Part shown: positions 24,222-32,931 of the stretch, one piece after another
How positions within the stretch are numbered: position 1 is the stretch's first letter
How the letters are laid out: every line of letters begins with the position of its first letter
Assembly (NCBI RefSeq): GCF_963677195.1
Contig: NZ_OY781918.1
Location: 4,452,923 to 4,516,922 of the forward strand
Length of the DNA: 64,000 nucleotides
Direction of reading: 5' to 3'
DNA from: an uncultured Marinifilum sp.
GTDB lineage: Bacteria; Bacteroidota; Bacteroidia; Bacteroidales; Marinifilaceae
Program-made: the position numbers and the translations under genes
Notes under the pieces: model-generated
Database searches by the model: none
What the model saw: only the letters and a program-made list of their open reading frames with translations
What the model was told of the DNA's origin: nothing

Positions 24222-27200
24222 TATCTCTAGATCAGTAAAATTGTCCATTTTTTCAGGCATAGGTATAATTGCTTTGTATATAGATTCCTGTATTTTGGTA
24301 CGAACATCCATTTTCATCAATTTGGTATTCGACTCATCCGGACAAATTCTATTGGACAAAAAGATATATACCAATTCGTATTTTGGATCAACCCAAACCA
24401 TTGTTCCTGTAAACCCAGTATGCCCAAAACTTGATGCCGAAGCCTCACTACAAGTTGGTCCTCCTTTATCTTCACGATCTAAAAAAGGTTTATCAAAACC
24501 TATTCCTCTTCGATTTTCTCCTTTGGGATATGCTCTTTCTGTAAACTTTTTTATGGTTTCCTTACTAATATATGTTTCTCCTCCATAAGAACCTCCTTGA
24601 AGATACATCTGAATTAATTTTGCTAAATCGCCAGCATTCCCGAATAATCCGGCATGTCCAGCAACACCACCCAGCATAGCCGAAGTTGGATCGTGCACAA
24701 AGCCCTTTACCAATTGTCTTCTAAAGAACTTATCGTTTTGAGTCGGAACAATTCGATTCAAGCTAAATTTATTTTGTGGATGATAGCCCAAACTACTTGC
24801 TCCCAACAAATTATAAAAGTGTCTTTTCGCATACTTATCTAGGCTCTCGCCCGTTACTTCTTTAATCATTTCTCCTAACATAATAAAGCCTAAATCGCTA
24901 TACTTGTAAGCATTTTTTTCAAGGTACTCCGAATCGAGAATATGCTGAATTATGGTATCCTTATAATTTTTATTTATGTATAAATTATTAGCTACCTGTA
25001 TTGGAAATTTATCTGTTTTAAGTTTAGAAAAAACACTTTTCTTAAACCTGTAATTTCTATCGATATATAAACCATTGGCCACTTTCATGCTATATCGCTT
25101 CGAATATCTTCTATTAAACAATTGACCATTAAAACTAGCCGAATCGACTGCTTCCCAATGAAAAGGCTTCCAGCTTAACAAGCGTGCCTCATGAGCCAAA
25201 ATCTTTCTTATTTTCAGAGTATCCTTATTCGATTCTTTAGCTTTAGAATAATACAATCCTAAATTTTTGTCAATATTAATCCATCCCTCATCGCTTAACT
25301 GCATTAAACTTGGAAGTGTAGCTGTAATTTTTGTAACAGAAGCTAAATCGTAGATATCAGGATTTCGCACTGCAATTTTTTTTGCATAAGAATGATATCC
25401 ATAAGATTTATTAAAAATCACTTTCCCTTTTTTAGCCACAAAAACCTGACATCCAGGTGTTGCTTTTTGTTTTATTGCATCTTCAACAATAGAATCTATC
25501 AGATGTAATTTTAAAGTACTTACTCCTACCTGTTCGGGTAAAGAAAATCCAAGTCTGTTGCGCTTGGTTTCGTAACCAGTACCTACAGGAAAATTTTTAT
25601 TTATGCTAACCGGTAATTTACCTTTGGCGGCCAAACCACCAAATACAATTTGAGCCGATGCCATTTGCGATTCGCGAGAATCCTGATAAGAAAGTAAAAT
25701 AGCTTTCACATTCTCCAGATTTTTATACAAACTTAAAGCATAAGGATTTGCAAATAAGTTAAATATAACTTTTTTATCTTGTGATATTTCCGATAAAAAG
25801 TCAATTGTAGGTTCAGTAATTCCAAACTTTTTAGAGGCTCGCATATCATTATCATGCTTACTCACAATAATCAAATTATACTTATCCAGCTTTTTGCGAA
25901 GCTGCTGAAAAGCCTCTTTCGACGCATTTTTTTCAATCTGATAAAAATCCATATCAGCATAACGACCTAAATATTCCTGATACCGGTTTCGAATAGAAGC
26001 ACCCATTGCTACTGTCGCAATTTTAAGAGTATCTAATCGTTTTAAAGGTAAAATACGATCTTCATTTTTTACTAATGTAATAGATTGCTCGGTTAATTTT
26101 CTGCGTAAAATAAAACCTTCTTGTGTATTTAATCCCGACCAAATCCCATTCATATTAATGGGTTTATAATCGCTTAAGCCCAACCAATATTTAGCTTTTA
26201 ATATTTTCTTGCACTTTTTATAAATATCAAGCTTCGATAATTCACCTCGCTCAATAGCTTGTTTAATCTCTTTTAATGCAATTCCAACATCTTCGGTAAA
26301 TAGTAAAACATCGTTGCCAGCTATAAGAGCTTTGGCATCAACTACTCCTTTGGCATAATGTTTTCGCACTCCCTGCATATTTAATGCATCGGTAAATGTT
26401 AATCCTTTAAAGCCCATTTCTCTTTTAAGCAAGCTGGTAACTATAGGCTCAGATAAAGTTGCCACTTTTTGGGTGCTGTCTAAAGCTGGCACATTAAGGT
26501 GTGATATCATTATCCCTCCAATTCCCTGATTTATTAGCTTTTTAAAAGGATAAAGTTCTATTGAATCGAGTCTTGATCGGGAATGATTAACAAGAGGTAA
26601 ATCAAAATGAGAGTCTGTATCGGTATCTCCATGACCCGGAAAATGTTTCCCCACAGCAATAATTCCCGAATTTTGCATTCCTGTAGCAAAAGCATAAGAC
26701 TTATTACTTACATTGTATCTGTCTTCACCAAACGAACGACTGTTAATTACAGGATTTTCCGGATTATTATTTACATCCAAAACAGGAGAAAAATTAACAT
26801 GAACACCCAAACGCCTGCATTCCTCTCCAACTTTTTTGCCTAGCTGATAAATTAAATCGTTGTTTTGTATTGCTCCAAGCATTAGTTGTCTTGGATAACT
26901 TATGGTTTGTTTTAATCGCATTCCCAAACCATTTTCAGCATCCATACCTATCCACATAGGTATTTTCGACATGCTTTGATACCAATTTGTTAGTTCGGCT
27001 TGCTTTCCAGGTTCTCCATTAAAAAATATTAGTCCTCCAATCTGATATTTATTTATAATACTTGCGATTCGTTCAGAATCCTTTTTATTCCCATTAGAAT
27101 AGGCTGCAATCATAAATAGTTGTGAAATTCGTTCTTCTTCGTTCATTGTGGAAAAAACAGAATCGACCCAAACATTCGGTCTGTTCATCTCATCAACAAG

Positions 27201-27329
27201 AAGATACTGATCGTTAACATAGGTTTGAGCTTTAAGAACTGTTGCAAAAACGAATAAAATAAACAGAATTATAAACTTTCTGTGACCATATATATATATC
27301 ATAAAATTCTCTCTTAAGCCTAATTTCAT
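24192..27329 (-). CDS. GH3 beta-N-acetylglucosaminidase fused to a class C beta-lactamase-like serine hydrolase
   Basis: After a signal peptide (ending VLKAQ near residue 35) come three parts. The GH3 catalytic domain (about 55-400) has the NagZ-type motif KHFPGHGDTDTDSH (228-241, with the Asp-His dyad) and the nucleophile region LTFTDALNMQGV. A GH3 C-terminal domain (about 430-600) follows. A beta-lactamase/transpeptidase-like domain (about 640-1020) has SVTK (the SxxK site), YSD and HTG motifs. An internal duplication (VANGLYIDRNY / VANNLYINKNY) sits inside the third domain. Such fusions in Bacteroidota are thought to act on peptidoglycan in the periplasm. An alternative ATG at 27302 would give a shorter signal peptide. 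Confidence 0.9.
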   Translation of the reverse strand: MKLGLRENFMIYIYGHRKFIILFILFVFATVLKAQTYVNDQYLLVDEMNRPNVWVDSVFSTMNEEERISQLFMIAAYSNGNKKDSERIASIINKYQIGGLIFFNGEPGKQAELTNWYQSMSKIPMWIGMDAENGLGMRLKQTISYPRQLMLGAIQNNDLIYQLGKKVGEECRRLGVHVNFSPVLDVNNNPENPVINSRSFGEDRYNVSNKSYAFATGMQNSGIIAVGKHFPGHGDTDTDSHFDLPLVNHSRSRLDSIELYPFKKLINQGIGGIMISHLNVPALDSTQKVATLSEPIVTSLLKREMGFKGLTFTDALNMQGVRKHYAKGVVDAKALIAGNDVLLFTEDVGIALKEIKQAIERGELSKLDIYKKCKKILKAKYWLGLSDYKPINMNGIWSGLNTQEGFILRRKLTEQSITLVKNEDRILPLKRLDTLKIATVAMGASIRNRYQEYLGRYADMDFYQIEKNASKEAFQQLRKKLDKYNLIIVSKHDNDMRASKKFGITEPTIDFLSEISQDKKVIFNLFANPYALSLYKNLENVKAILLSYQDSRESQMASAQIVFGGLAAKGKLPVSINKNFPVGTGYETKRNRLGFSLPEQVGVSTLKLHLIDSIVEDAIKQKATPGCQVFVAKKGKVIFNKSYGYHSYAKKIAVRNPDIYDLASVTKITATLPSLMQLSDEGWINIDKNLGLYYSKAKESNKDTLKIRKILAHEARLLSWKPFHWEAVDSASFNGQLFNRRYSKRYSMKVANGLYIDRNYRFKKSVFSKLKTDKFPIQVANNLYINKNYKDTIIQHILDSEYLEKNAYKYSDLGFIMLGEMIKEVTGESLDKYAKRHFYNLLGASSLGYHPQNKFSLNRIVPTQNDKFFRRQLVKGFVHDPTSAMLGGVAGHAGLFGNAGDLAKLIQMYLQGGSYGGETYISKETIKKFTERAYPKGENRRGIGFDKPFLDREDKGGPTCSEASASSFGHTGFTGTMVWVDPKYELVYIFLSNRICPDESNTKLMKMDVRTKIQESIYKAIIPMPEKMDNFTDLEILPLSERIFN

Positions 27330-27800
27330 TGAGGTATAACAAATTTATAAATCCCTTATTAATTATGAGAATTATTCATCACTAAAAATCATTCTTTAAT
27401 AAATTTATTACGAAAATACAGGCAGAACAATCGAAAAATAAAAACAAAATAAAAAGGGGCAAAGCCCCTTCTTAATTACTTACAACTAAAAACCATATTT
27501 TAAACTTGAAATTGGATCGTATCAAGTTGAATATGCTTATTAAACATTATCTTTATGAGATCTAACATTTTCGATTTGAATAGTAAATATATTTTAAGAA
27601 AAGTGAAAATACAAGTGTCAAATGTGCCAAGTTTTTTAAATTGAATATAATTAAAACTCACACTGCAATCAACCCCCTATATAAATATCTACACATCAAT
27701 ACTTTAACATCTAATATTTAGTTTTATATTTTGTTTTTAAGTGAGAATTATCTATTTTGAATATAAATATAATTGTAATACTAAGCTTAATCGAAACAAA
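27330..27800. other. Divergent intergenic region with an isolated hairpin
   Basis: 471 bp between the starts of the GH3 gene (minus) and the small secreted protein (plus). It contains a strong hairpin at 27454-27470 but no promoter I can call with confidence. A 22-codon minus-strand ORF (27500-27568) precedes the hairpin; coding status is doubtful. Confidence 0.4.
27454..27470 (-). terminator. Isolated terminator-like hairpin in a divergent region
   Basis: AAGGGGC (27454-27460) pairs with GCCCCTT (27464-27470) around AAA. On the minus strand it is followed by a U-rich stretch. It lies upstream of the GH3 gene rather than after any known gene, so it may end a short unannotated minus-strand transcript. 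Confidence 0.5.
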
Positions 27801-28337
27801 ATGAAACGATTTACTTTAACAATTTGTTTACTGATTTTTTCCTTTTATTTACTGAGTCAAAAGTATGAGAACATTAAAATATCAATTGATGATCAAGCTA
27901 ATATAACTGCATCGTCGATTCTTAAAATGGATTTCCCCGAGATCAGTAAAATAAATAATTGGCTGATATCAAATAAAAAAATAAACCTCGAATATTATAA
28001 GCCTGCAAAAGGAAAAGCTATTATAAAAGGAAATACAATTATCAAACTAAGTAAAAAAGCATCGGTTTTTGAAAGCAAAATGTATTTCTGTATTCACATA
28101 AAAAAAGAAAATACGAATACAATATTTGCACTTAATGATATTTATTACGAAACGCTTCCCCAATATGGAAAACAAGGCTGTCCTGCAATTATAAGCTATC
28201 CCAACGATTGGTTTTCTAAAGATAATTTGTATAAAAAATCGGGAAAAGAACGCTGGTTAAATGCTTTGGTAAAACAAAATACCATTTTAAAAACCAAAGA
28301 AATTCTGAGCGAAGTCCTCTCTTTTATCAATTCATAA
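27801..28337 (+). CDS. Hypothetical secreted protein (DUF4468-like)
   Basis: Starting at the ATG at 27801 gives a signal peptide (MKRFTLTICLLIFSFYLLSQ); the in-frame start at 27741 would put 20 polar residues in front of it and is rejected. The remaining 158 residues are lysine-rich alternating strands and helices with one Cys in QGCPAIISY. The pattern loosely recalls DUF4468-type exported proteins of Bacteroidota, but I would not insist on that. No function is known. The 3' end overlaps the convergent cysteine desulfurase gene by 11 bp. Confidence 0.6.
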   Translation: MKRFTLTICLLIFSFYLLSQKYENIKISIDDQANITASSILKMDFPEISKINNWLISNKKINLEYYKPAKGKAIIKGNTIIKLSKKASVFESKMYFCIHIKKENTNTIFALNDIYYETLPQYGKQGCPAIISYPNDWFSKDNLYKKSGKERWLNALVKQNTILKTKEILSEVLSFINS

Positions 28338-29478
28338 AATTACAATTTGTTTCTTTAGATCTTAATTTTTTAACCGCTGCACTAATTTCTTTAATTGCTG
28401 CATCTATTTCTATAGATGTTGTAAACCTACCAATAGATAAGCGTAAAGTGCCCATTGCATATTCCATTGGTACATTCATAGCTGCTAATGTGGCCGACAT
28501 TTGAACCGAATCGGAATGACAAGCTGCACCTGCCGAAGCAGCAATATTTTTCATTTCGGATAATATTTCTTCTGCTTTTAAATTTTTAAAGGATACACTT
28601 AAAGTATTAGGTAGACAATAATTAGTATTACCATTAAATTGTAATTGACCTAAATTATTTAATCCTAATTTTAATTTTTGTATTAATTCTCTCTCTTTTT
28701 CCATCCGTTTTTCAGGATCTTGCATTGCCAACTCAGCAGCTTTTCCTAATCCTGAAATTTCCAGAACATTTTCGGTTCCAGCTCTTCTGTTTGCTTCATG
28801 ATCGGCCCCATGTATTAGCTTTTGCAAGTTAATTCCTTTACGAACATATAAAACACCTATTCCCTTTGGCCCATAGAACTTATGCCCCGCAACACTTAAT
28901 AAATCTACACCTAATTTCTCTACATTAACGGGAACTTTTCCTACTGCTTGGGCACAATCAGAATGAACGGCTATTCCTTTTTTCTTTGCCAATTCCGAAA
29001 TATCGGCTACTGGTTGCAGGGTTCCTACTTCGTTATTGGCATACATTAGCGAAATAAGAATGGTATCCTTGCGGATTGCATTTTCAAGATCCTGAATTTT
29101 TAATCTTCCCGTTTTATCAACTGGTAAATAGGTAATTTCAAAACCTTGTGTTTCTAAAAACTTACACACTTCTACAATTGCCGGATGTTCAATTTTACTG
29201 GTAATAATATGCTTTCCTTTGTTCCTATTTGCAAATGCATAACCTTTTAATGCATAATTATTCGACTCACTTCCTCCACTTGTAAAAACAATTTCCTGCG
29301 GACTACAATTTAATAGTTTGGCGAGCTGTTGGCGAGATTGTTCTACTGCTTTTTTAGTCTGCTGTCCGTACCAATGCGAACTAGATGGATTCCCAAAAAA
29401 GTCTTTTAAGTAAGGCATCATTGTCTCTGCAACTTCGGGAGCTACAGGTGTTGTGGCATTATAATCAAGATATATCAT
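28327..29478 (-). CDS. Cysteine desulfurase / selenocysteine lyase-like PLP enzyme
   Basis: A class V aminotransferase-fold enzyme. MIYLDYNATTPVAPEV is the start, SGGSESNNYALKG and NNEVGTLQPV are conserved, and SVAGHKFYGPKGIG carries the PLP lysine. The catalytic loop reads ASAGAACHSD, with the Cys in place. This loop and the following LRLSIGRFTT resemble mammalian selenocysteine lyase more than E. coli IscS (SSGSACTS), so selenocysteine use is possible. Normal desulfuration for Fe-S or tRNA thiolation is the default assumption. The ATG at 29478 is preferred over an in-frame TTG at 29493. Confidence 0.9.
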   Translation of the reverse strand: MIYLDYNATTPVAPEVAETMMPYLKDFFGNPSSSHWYGQQTKKAVEQSRQQLAKLLNCSPQEIVFTSGGSESNNYALKGYAFANRNKGKHIITSKIEHPAIVEVCKFLETQGFEITYLPVDKTGRLKIQDLENAIRKDTILISLMYANNEVGTLQPVADISELAKKKGIAVHSDCAQAVGKVPVNVEKLGVDLLSVAGHKFYGPKGIGVLYVRKGINLQKLIHGADHEANRRAGTENVLEISGLGKAAELAMQDPEKRMEKERELIQKLKLGLNNLGQLQFNGNTNYCLPNTLSVSFKNLKAEEILSEMKNIAASAGAACHSDSVQMSATLAAMNVPMEYAMGTLRLSIGRFTTSIEIDAAIKEISAAVKKLRSKETNCNFMN

Positions 29479-29517
29479 TATTGAGGTAAACAATTAAAAG
29501 TAAAAACTAATTATAAT

Positions 29518-31458
29518 CTAATTCAATATTTTAAACTCTGTTCTTCTATTTTTAGCTCTTCCCTTTTCATTGGAATTATCGGCAATAGGCTTACTTGAAC
29601 CATATCCCCGATAAGTAAGCCGATTATTGGAAATTCCATTTCTATTTAAAAATTCGCACACCGATTTTGCTCGATTTCTCGATAATTCCAGATTATATTC
29701 TTCGCTACCAGTATTGTCGGTATGTCCACCAATTTCAATCTTTAAATCAGTCTTTATTTTTAATAAATCGATAAGCCGATTTAATTCCAATTCCGATTTG
29801 GGCAAAATTTCCCAAGAGTCTATGGTAAAAAATACATTTCGCAAAACAACTTCCTCTCCTATCCGAAGCTTATGCAAAGGAATATCAAGCACTTGCGCCT
29901 CTGCCATATTATCATCATTTATAAGTGAAAAATAATCGGAATAAAATAAATACCCTTTACTTTCTGCAGCAAAAAGATACTCTTTTCCGGCAGGTAAACA
30001 CAGTAAATAATTACCATTAATCCTATCCGATTGCAATTGAGCAACAGTATCTGCAGTTTCTAAATCGATTAAAAGCAAAGAGGCATAAAGAGCTTGTTTG
30101 GTTTCCGCATCAAAAACCTTTCCCTTTAGCCAGGCAACCTTTGGAGGCCGAAGTTTATCGGGTAAATCGAATATAAAAATATCCTTACCCTTCCCCTCTA
30201 CTCTATCAGATGAAAAATAAGCCTTATCGCTTTTTGCATTTATTACCAAGCCTAATTCATCAGCAAAAGTATTAATCGGATATCCCAGATTTACTGGTTT
30301 TTCCCACAATTTATCTTTCTTGCGAATCATTTTATATAAATCGAATCCACCCATTCCCTTCATTCCATCCGATGCAAAAACTAAGTACTGATTGCTGGCA
30401 TGAATAAAAGGAGACATCTCATTATCTCTAGTATTAATCGATAAATTAATTGGCTGCGACCATCTTTGCTTTCCATCAGCTAAGGTTTCCAACAAACGCG
30501 ACTGCCAAATATCCATTTTTCCTTTACCGGATTTTCGATTGCTCACAAAATACAATATTCTTCCGTCGGCAGAAATGCTAGGCTGAGCATCCCAGGCAGC
30601 AGAATTAACCGGTTTACCCAAATTTATGGGCTTAGACCAAGAATTACCTTCCTTTATAGAATAATAAATATCGCATCGCCCAAAACCCTGCTTGCGATCG
30701 CAAGCCGTAAAATACATATATCTGCCATCGGCTGTAATACTTTGTGCTCCCTCGTTATTGCTCGTATTTATTGCTTCCGATAAGGTTTTTGCAGGTCGCC
30801 ATGCAGAATCTACTTGCTGCGAAATCCAAAAATCTTCCTGAAAATTAATACGCACTTCTCTATCTGATTTATTTTTCGGACTTAATCTGGTAAATACCAA
30901 AATTTCCTCGTCGGCAGTTAAACTTGGCCAATATTCATCATATTCCGAATTTACCGCTTCTCCCAAATTGACGGGCTTAAAATCCACGGGATTTCTCATC
31001 ATATCAATAGCAAAATTACAATTCTGCCTGCCTTTCTCTGCCAATTGTTTATTTCTCGAAGATATTTTTGGATAGGATAAAAACGCCTTATATCTTCTCT
31101 TTGCTTTTAGATATTTTCCTGTTTTCAGATAAGCATTTGCCAAATTAAAATGAACATTAGGAAAATAAGAAGAATCAATTGCAATCGCTTTTTTATAGGC
31201 AATTATTTCCTGCTCAACATTACCCATTGTATGCATAACGTCTGCCTTAAAAAGCCAGGCTTCAATAAAATCGGGACTTTTTTTTATGGCTTCCTCTAAC
31301 AATTTAATTGTTTGTTCATTATTTCTATTACGATAAGTTTGTGATGCCTGTTCGTAATATGATATTGCTTTTCGCGATTTAACACTATACTTTTTTTGTG
31401 CAGAAATCGGCAAAAGCAAAACAAAAAGAAATATGAATAACAGATAGTGTTTAAGCAT
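29518..31458 (-). CDS. OmpA-family protein with TPR and WD40-like (PD40) repeats
   Basis: A signal peptide (ending LPISAQ) is followed by TPR-like helices (about residues 30-140). A six-bladed PD40 propeller comes next (about 165-430), with repeated Y/F-F-x-S-D/N-R motifs such as ILYFVSNRKSGKG and KAYFSSDRVEGKG. A carboxypeptidase-regulatory-like strand region (about 445-530) precedes a C-terminal OmpA domain with peptidoglycan-binding residues in GGHTDNTGSEEYNLELSRNRA. Such proteins link the outer membrane to the cell wall in Bacteroidota, and some relate to gliding or type IX secretion components. It sits 39 bp upstream of the desulfurase gene. Confidence 0.9.
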   Translation of the reverse strand: MLKHYLLFIFLFVLLLPISAQKKYSVKSRKAISYYEQASQTYRNRNNEQTIKLLEEAIKKSPDFIEAWLFKADVMHTMGNVEQEIIAYKKAIAIDSSYFPNVHFNLANAYLKTGKYLKAKRRYKAFLSYPKISSRNKQLAEKGRQNCNFAIDMMRNPVDFKPVNLGEAVNSEYDEYWPSLTADEEILVFTRLSPKNKSDREVRINFQEDFWISQQVDSAWRPAKTLSEAINTSNNEGAQSITADGRYMYFTACDRKQGFGRCDIYYSIKEGNSWSKPINLGKPVNSAAWDAQPSISADGRILYFVSNRKSGKGKMDIWQSRLLETLADGKQRWSQPINLSINTRDNEMSPFIHASNQYLVFASDGMKGMGGFDLYKMIRKKDKLWEKPVNLGYPINTFADELGLVINAKSDKAYFSSDRVEGKGKDIFIFDLPDKLRPPKVAWLKGKVFDAETKQALYASLLLIDLETADTVAQLQSDRINGNYLLCLPAGKEYLFAAESKGYLFYSDYFSLINDDNMAEAQVLDIPLHKLRIGEEVVLRNVFFTIDSWEILPKSELELNRLIDLLKIKTDLKIEIGGHTDNTGSEEYNLELSRNRAKSVCEFLNRNGISNNRLTYRGYGSSKPIADNSNEKGRAKNRRTEFKILN

Positions 31459-31535
31459 AATAAAATAAATATTAATCCAAGTAACATTAAAAAGTTTTCG
31501 AATTATCTATCAGTAATATTTTAATAAACAAGAAA

Positions 31536-32888
31536 CTAGCGATGGCAAATTTCAGCATACAAACAAGTTCTGCAAGCATCCTGATTTTCCACCTGTGAGA
31601 AAGGTATTTCAGGATTAAAAATCTCCTCTATCATATCCCTTAAAGCCTCTGAAAATTCTTGCTTATAAGCTCTATAATCGGCAACTAAAATTGGCTTGCC
31701 GCGACCTTCTTTCTGAGAAAGCACACACGAATACTTCTCGTTATAAAACTCTTTTAAACTATATACTCCCGGCGAAATAGGATCGCTACACTTTCGGTTA
31801 TCTTCATAAAACATACAATATAAAAACGTTTGAAAAGCCGCTTTATTTCGATTCTTACCTTCTTTTTCGAACAAGGAATCAATATCCTTAAAAAAAAGAT
31901 TAGCTTTCCCCGTTTTGTAATCCAATATCCGAACAGTTCCATCCAACTTGTCAACCCTATCTATTAATCCACCAATATTTACTTTTCTATTTCCCGAAAT
32001 TAGAATCTGAATTTTATACCTATCCTCGAGAGAGAGAATTGAAAAAGGAGCAAACTGCTGATCTAAAACCAAAAGGCGGTCGATATATTTTTTAAGAATA
32101 TCAAAAATTAACAAGTTTCTGCCCGAAATTTCAAGCTTTTTCTCTTCGCTAACATGAAAATAATGCTCCCGAAAAGCTTTCTTTAAAGTATCCTCAATTA
32201 AATCTTTGTTTTTACGAATGCTTTCAAGATCCTCTTTCTCTAGATTTTTTCCTATGTATGGTTTATATAAATCCTCGAGTGCATTGTGAAATAAGTTTCC
32301 AAAAGTTGGCGGATCAATTTCCTCCATAACTTTATCGGGCTCTTTTAAGCCTGCCAAATATTTAAAATAAAAACTCAACGGACAAGCCAGATAGGTATTT
32401 AATGCCGAAGGAGAAAAACTTCTAAAATCCGCTTTACAATATTCGTTTAAACGATCTAAAATTCGTTGGTTTTTAATAATTGATATAGGCTTAGCCTCTT
32501 TTAATGATATATCATAACCCGGACTACTTTCCAGAATCGTAAAATCGGATTCGTATTTTAACTGATATAAAAATCGGCTCATTTCCCCATTACTAACTCC
32601 ATCGCCCTGTGTACTATAAAGCAACTTAATATCTTCGGCTCTTTGAATTAAACGGTAAAAATAATAGGCAAAAATAGCATCCTGATGATCGATTGTTGGC
32701 ATTCCAAAGCCCTTACGCAAATGATAAGGCACAAACGAATTTGCGGCCCCTGTTTTTGGCAATTTTCCTTCATTCATAGACAATACCACCACTTTTTTAA
32801 AATCGAGTAATCGGGTTTCTAAAATTCCCATCACCTGCAATCCTGCCAAAGGTTCACCCTCAAAAGGAATACTTAGCGATTGAATCAT
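31536..32888 (-). CDS. AddB-like nuclease, C-terminal fragment with PD-(D/E)XK domain
   Basis: This 450-residue ORF holds helicase-like motifs (KKVVVLSMNEGKLPK) and the nuclease domain. FSPSALNTYLACPLSFYFKYLAGL is the first Fe-S/nuclease element, GNLFHNALE follows, and GLIDRVDKLDGTVRILDYKTGK contains the catalytic D and DYK residues. C-terminal cysteines CRTCLYAEIC, with the early ACPLSF Cys, form the iron-sulfur staple of AddB-type nucleases. The ATG at 32888 is internal to the original gene, so independent translation is doubtful. Confidence 0.75.
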   Translation of the reverse strand: MIQSLSIPFEGEPLAGLQVMGILETRLLDFKKVVVLSMNEGKLPKTGAANSFVPYHLRKGFGMPTIDHQDAIFAYYFYRLIQRAEDIKLLYSTQGDGVSNGEMSRFLYQLKYESDFTILESSPGYDISLKEAKPISIIKNQRILDRLNEYCKADFRSFSPSALNTYLACPLSFYFKYLAGLKEPDKVMEEIDPPTFGNLFHNALEDLYKPYIGKNLEKEDLESIRKNKDLIEDTLKKAFREHYFHVSEEKKLEISGRNLLIFDILKKYIDRLLVLDQQFAPFSILSLEDRYKIQILISGNRKVNIGGLIDRVDKLDGTVRILDYKTGKANLFFKDIDSLFEKEGKNRNKAAFQTFLYCMFYEDNRKCSDPISPGVYSLKEFYNEKYSCVLSQKEGRGKPILVADYRAYKQEFSEALRDMIEEIFNPEIPFSQVENQDACRTCLYAEICHR

Positions 32889-32931
32889 TTTATCTAGTAT
32901 CTTAAAAAAAGTATCTTGCTTAACATCTATT

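Noticed and set aside
27741..27800. Upstream start of the small secreted protein
   Set aside because: Puts polar residues ahead of a clear signal peptide starting at 27801.
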